Program-made: the position numbers and the translations under genes
Notes under the pieces: model-generated
What the model was told of the DNA's origin: nothing
Database searches by the model: none
The model's input: the letters and a program-made list of their open reading frames with translations, nothing else
Shown here: positions 5,810 to 7,501 of the stretch, piece by piece
Numbering within the stretch: the stretch's first letter is position 1
Layout of the letters: each line of letters opens with the position of its first letter
Assembly (NCBI GenBank): GCA_003566215.1
Contig: PXEJ01000051.1
Span: 1 to 7,501 of the forward strand
Origin: Cyanobacteria bacterium T3Sed10_376R1m
GTDB lineage: Bacteria; Cyanobacteriota; Cyanobacteriia; Cyanobacteriales; Cyanobacteriaceae
Reading direction: 5' to 3'
DNA: 7,501 bases

Positions 5810-7501
5810 GTGACATATTCTTCTTTTATTGCCTCATTAAGGGGACAGGAATCTGACTCAATCTTAAAATATGATGCAAATGCGATCGCACGTTACTATA
5901 ATAACCGACCTTGGTTAGGATTATTTCGTAGTTTTAAAATAGTTAGTTTATTTGTAGTTTTTGTACTCCAATTACTCTTTGATAAATGGCTGAAACGAGA
6001 AGAAAAAAATAAATTAAAAAGAGCGGAAAGACTAAGAAATATTTTAACAAAATTAGGTGCAACATTTATAAAAGTTGGTCAAGCACTTTCGACTAGACCT
6101 GATTTAATTCGTCCTGATTTTTTAGATGAATTAATAAAACTACAGGATCAATTACCCCCCTTTAATAATCAAACTGCCTTCGAGATTATCGAAAGAGAAC
6201 TTGATATGCCAGTTAATCAAGCCTATAGAGAAATATCTCCTAATCCCATTGCAGCCGCTAGTTTAGGGCAGGTATATCGAGCGGTATTACACACAGGAGA
6301 GGATGTAGCAGTTAAAGTTCAACGTCCTAATTTATTGCCTGTTATTACCCTAGATTTGTATTTAATGCGATTGGGTTCTAAGTGGATTGCTCCATTTTTA
6401 CCCCTTAATTTAGGTCATGATTTAGGATTAATTGTCGATGAATTTGGCATAAAATTATTTGAAGAAATTGACTATGTTAATGAAGGTAGAAATGCTGAAA
6501 AATTTGCAGCTAATTTTCGCAATGATGATGATGTAAAAGTACCTTGTATTTATTGGCGTTACACCAACCATAAAGTACTAACCCTAGAATGGATTAATGG
6601 TTGCAAGTTAAATGACTTTGATGCCATTCGTGCCGCTGGATTAGATCCAAATGACATCATTAAAGTGGGAGTAACTTCTGGCCTAAGACAATTATTAGAA
6701 CATGGATTTTTCCATGCTGACCCTCATCCGGGTAATTTGTTTGCCATGGCAGATGGTAAAATGGCTTATGTTGATTTTGGTATGATGGATCAGCTAGATG
6801 AAGATACAAAGGAAACTATCGCCTCTTCGGTGGTACAACTAATTAACGGTGATTATCCTGCCTTAGCAAGGGATTTTGTAGATTTAGGGTTTTTGACTCC
6901 AGAGACGGATATTAATCCTATTATTCCGGCTTTAGAAAGGGTTTTGGGAAATGCGGTAGGTCAGAGTGTTGGTGATTTTAATTTTAAAACTATCACCGAT
7001 GATTTTTCGGAAATGATGTATGAATATCCTTTTCGAGTACCGGCTAAATTTGCTCTGATTATACGTTCTTTAGTGACACAAGAAGGACTAGCCCTTAGTC
7101 TTAATCCTGATTTTCGCATTGTGGAAGTATCTTTTCCTTATATCTCCCGTCGTCTTTTAACGGGGGAATCTCCCGGTATGCGTCGTCGGTTATTGGAAGT
7201 GTTATTTAAGGATGATAAATTCCAGTGGAAAAGGTTGGAAAATATGATTGCGATCGCACGTTCTGACCACAAATTTGATCTTCTACCCACTGCGGGGCTA
7301 GGGTTTCAATTTTTAGTATCAGAGGAAGGGGAGTATCTGCGCCGTCAAATAATTTCTGCTTTAGTAGAAGATGACAGATTGCACACCAAAGAAGTTCACC
7401 GACTATGGGAGTTGGTACAACCAGATTTAAAACCAAGTAAAATTTTTGACGTTGCCGTTAACGCAATTAAAAACTTTTCTTTTGATTTAGTAAAGTCTTA
7501 A
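5810..7501 (+). CDS. ABC1/AarF/UbiB-family atypical kinase
   Basis: This 563-residue protein has the full ABC1 (ADCK/UbiB) kinase-like set: KxGQ at 88-91 (KVGQ) inside the N-terminal signature; the Ala-rich nucleotide loop AAASLGQVYRA (148-158); VAVKVQRP with the ATP-site Lys169; the ExD-containing segment FEEIDYVNEGRNAE (217-230); the catalytic-loop HADPHPGN (302-309); and the metal-binding DFG (322-324). A hydrophobic stretch at about 43-57 suggests membrane attachment. Known family role: ATPase/kinase-like proteins that support ubiquinone synthesis in other bacteria and plastoquinone, tocopherol and membrane-lipid metabolism in plastids. Cyanobacteria usually carry several copies, so the exact role of this one is open. 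The start is GTG: stop codons at 5789 and 5792 close the frame upstream, and the next internal Met is far inside conserved sequence. No Shine-Dalgarno is visible. The gene ends in TAA on the last three bases of the window and appears complete. HIP1 sites lie at 5882 and 7250. Confidence 0.93.
   Translation: MTYSSFIASLRGQESDSILKYDANAIARYYNNRPWLGLFRSFKIVSLFVVFVLQLLFDKWLKREEKNKLKRAERLRNILTKLGATFIKVGQALSTRPDLIRPDFLDELIKLQDQLPPFNNQTAFEIIERELDMPVNQAYREISPNPIAAASLGQVYRAVLHTGEDVAVKVQRPNLLPVITLDLYLMRLGSKWIAPFLPLNLGHDLGLIVDEFGIKLFEEIDYVNEGRNAEKFAANFRNDDDVKVPCIYWRYTNHKVLTLEWINGCKLNDFDAIRAAGLDPNDIIKVGVTSGLRQLLEHGFFHADPHPGNLFAMADGKMAYVDFGMMDQLDEDTKETIASSVVQLINGDYPALARDFVDLGFLTPETDINPIIPALERVLGNAVGQSVGDFNFKTITDDFSEMMYEYPFRVPAKFALIIRSLVTQEGLALSLNPDFRIVEVSFPYISRRLLTGESPGMRRRLLEVLFKDDKFQWKRLENMIAIARSDHKFDLLPTAGLGFQFLVSEEGEYLRRQIISALVEDDRLHTKEVHRLWELVQPDLKPSKIFDVAVNAIKNFSFDLVKS
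5882..5889. repeat. HIP1 octamer near the 5' end of the ABC1 gene
   Basis: GCGATCGC within TGCGATCGCA, encoding Ala-Ile-Ala (residues 25-27), in a region rather conserved in this family. Confidence 0.9.
7250..7257. repeat. HIP1 octamer near the 3' end of the ABC1 gene
   Basis: GCGATCGC within TGCGATCGCA, encoding Ala-Ile-Ala followed by Arg. Confidence 0.9.

Noticed and set aside
7206..7436. Minus-strand 76-residue ORF
   Set aside because: Shadow of the ABC1-kinase coding sequence, with no independent evidence.

Overview
The window looks like chromosomal DNA from an AT-rich cyanobacterium. Five copies of the HIP1 octamer GCGATCGC, a PEP-CTERM protein, an ABC1-family kinase and mostly weak or absent Shine-Dalgarno sequences all point that way. 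A Cyanobacterium- or Geminocystis-like lineage would fit the low GC content, but that is a guess from composition, not a placement.

All genes lie on the + strand, separated by gaps of about 170 to 220 bp. Most probably have their own promoter, so this does not look like an operon. In order: (1) the 3' end of a secreted or envelope PEP-CTERM protein (2-397); (2) a class I (archaeal-type) lysyl-tRNA synthetase (617-2188) with a good hairpin terminator; (3) a very AT-rich glycosyltransferase family 10 (fucosyltransferase-like) gene (2362-3267); (4) a thiamine-diphosphate enzyme of the transketolase/phosphoketolase superfamily (3439-5625), whose single reading frame is cut by one in-frame TAG at 4201-4203; (5) a complete ABC1/AarF/UbiB-family atypical kinase (5810-7501) that starts at GTG and ends on the last base of the window. 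No gap exceeds 300 bp, no tRNA, rRNA, CRISPR or transposase was seen, and no minus-strand gene is convincing.

The genes do not form an obvious pathway. Translation (LysRS), sugar-phosphate metabolism (TPP enzyme), cell-surface glycan or exported protein (GT10, PEP-CTERM) and isoprenoid-quinone or membrane-lipid regulation (ABC1) simply sit side by side. I did not find a clear new multi-gene system.

The points most worth following are the lone amber codon inside an otherwise intact TPP-enzyme gene, the class I LysRS in a cyanobacterium, the orphan AT-rich GT10 gene with a nine-A tract, a strong C-to-T shift in third codon positions along two genes, and several short palindromes, including an inverted repeat just upstream of the ABC1 gene's -10 box.
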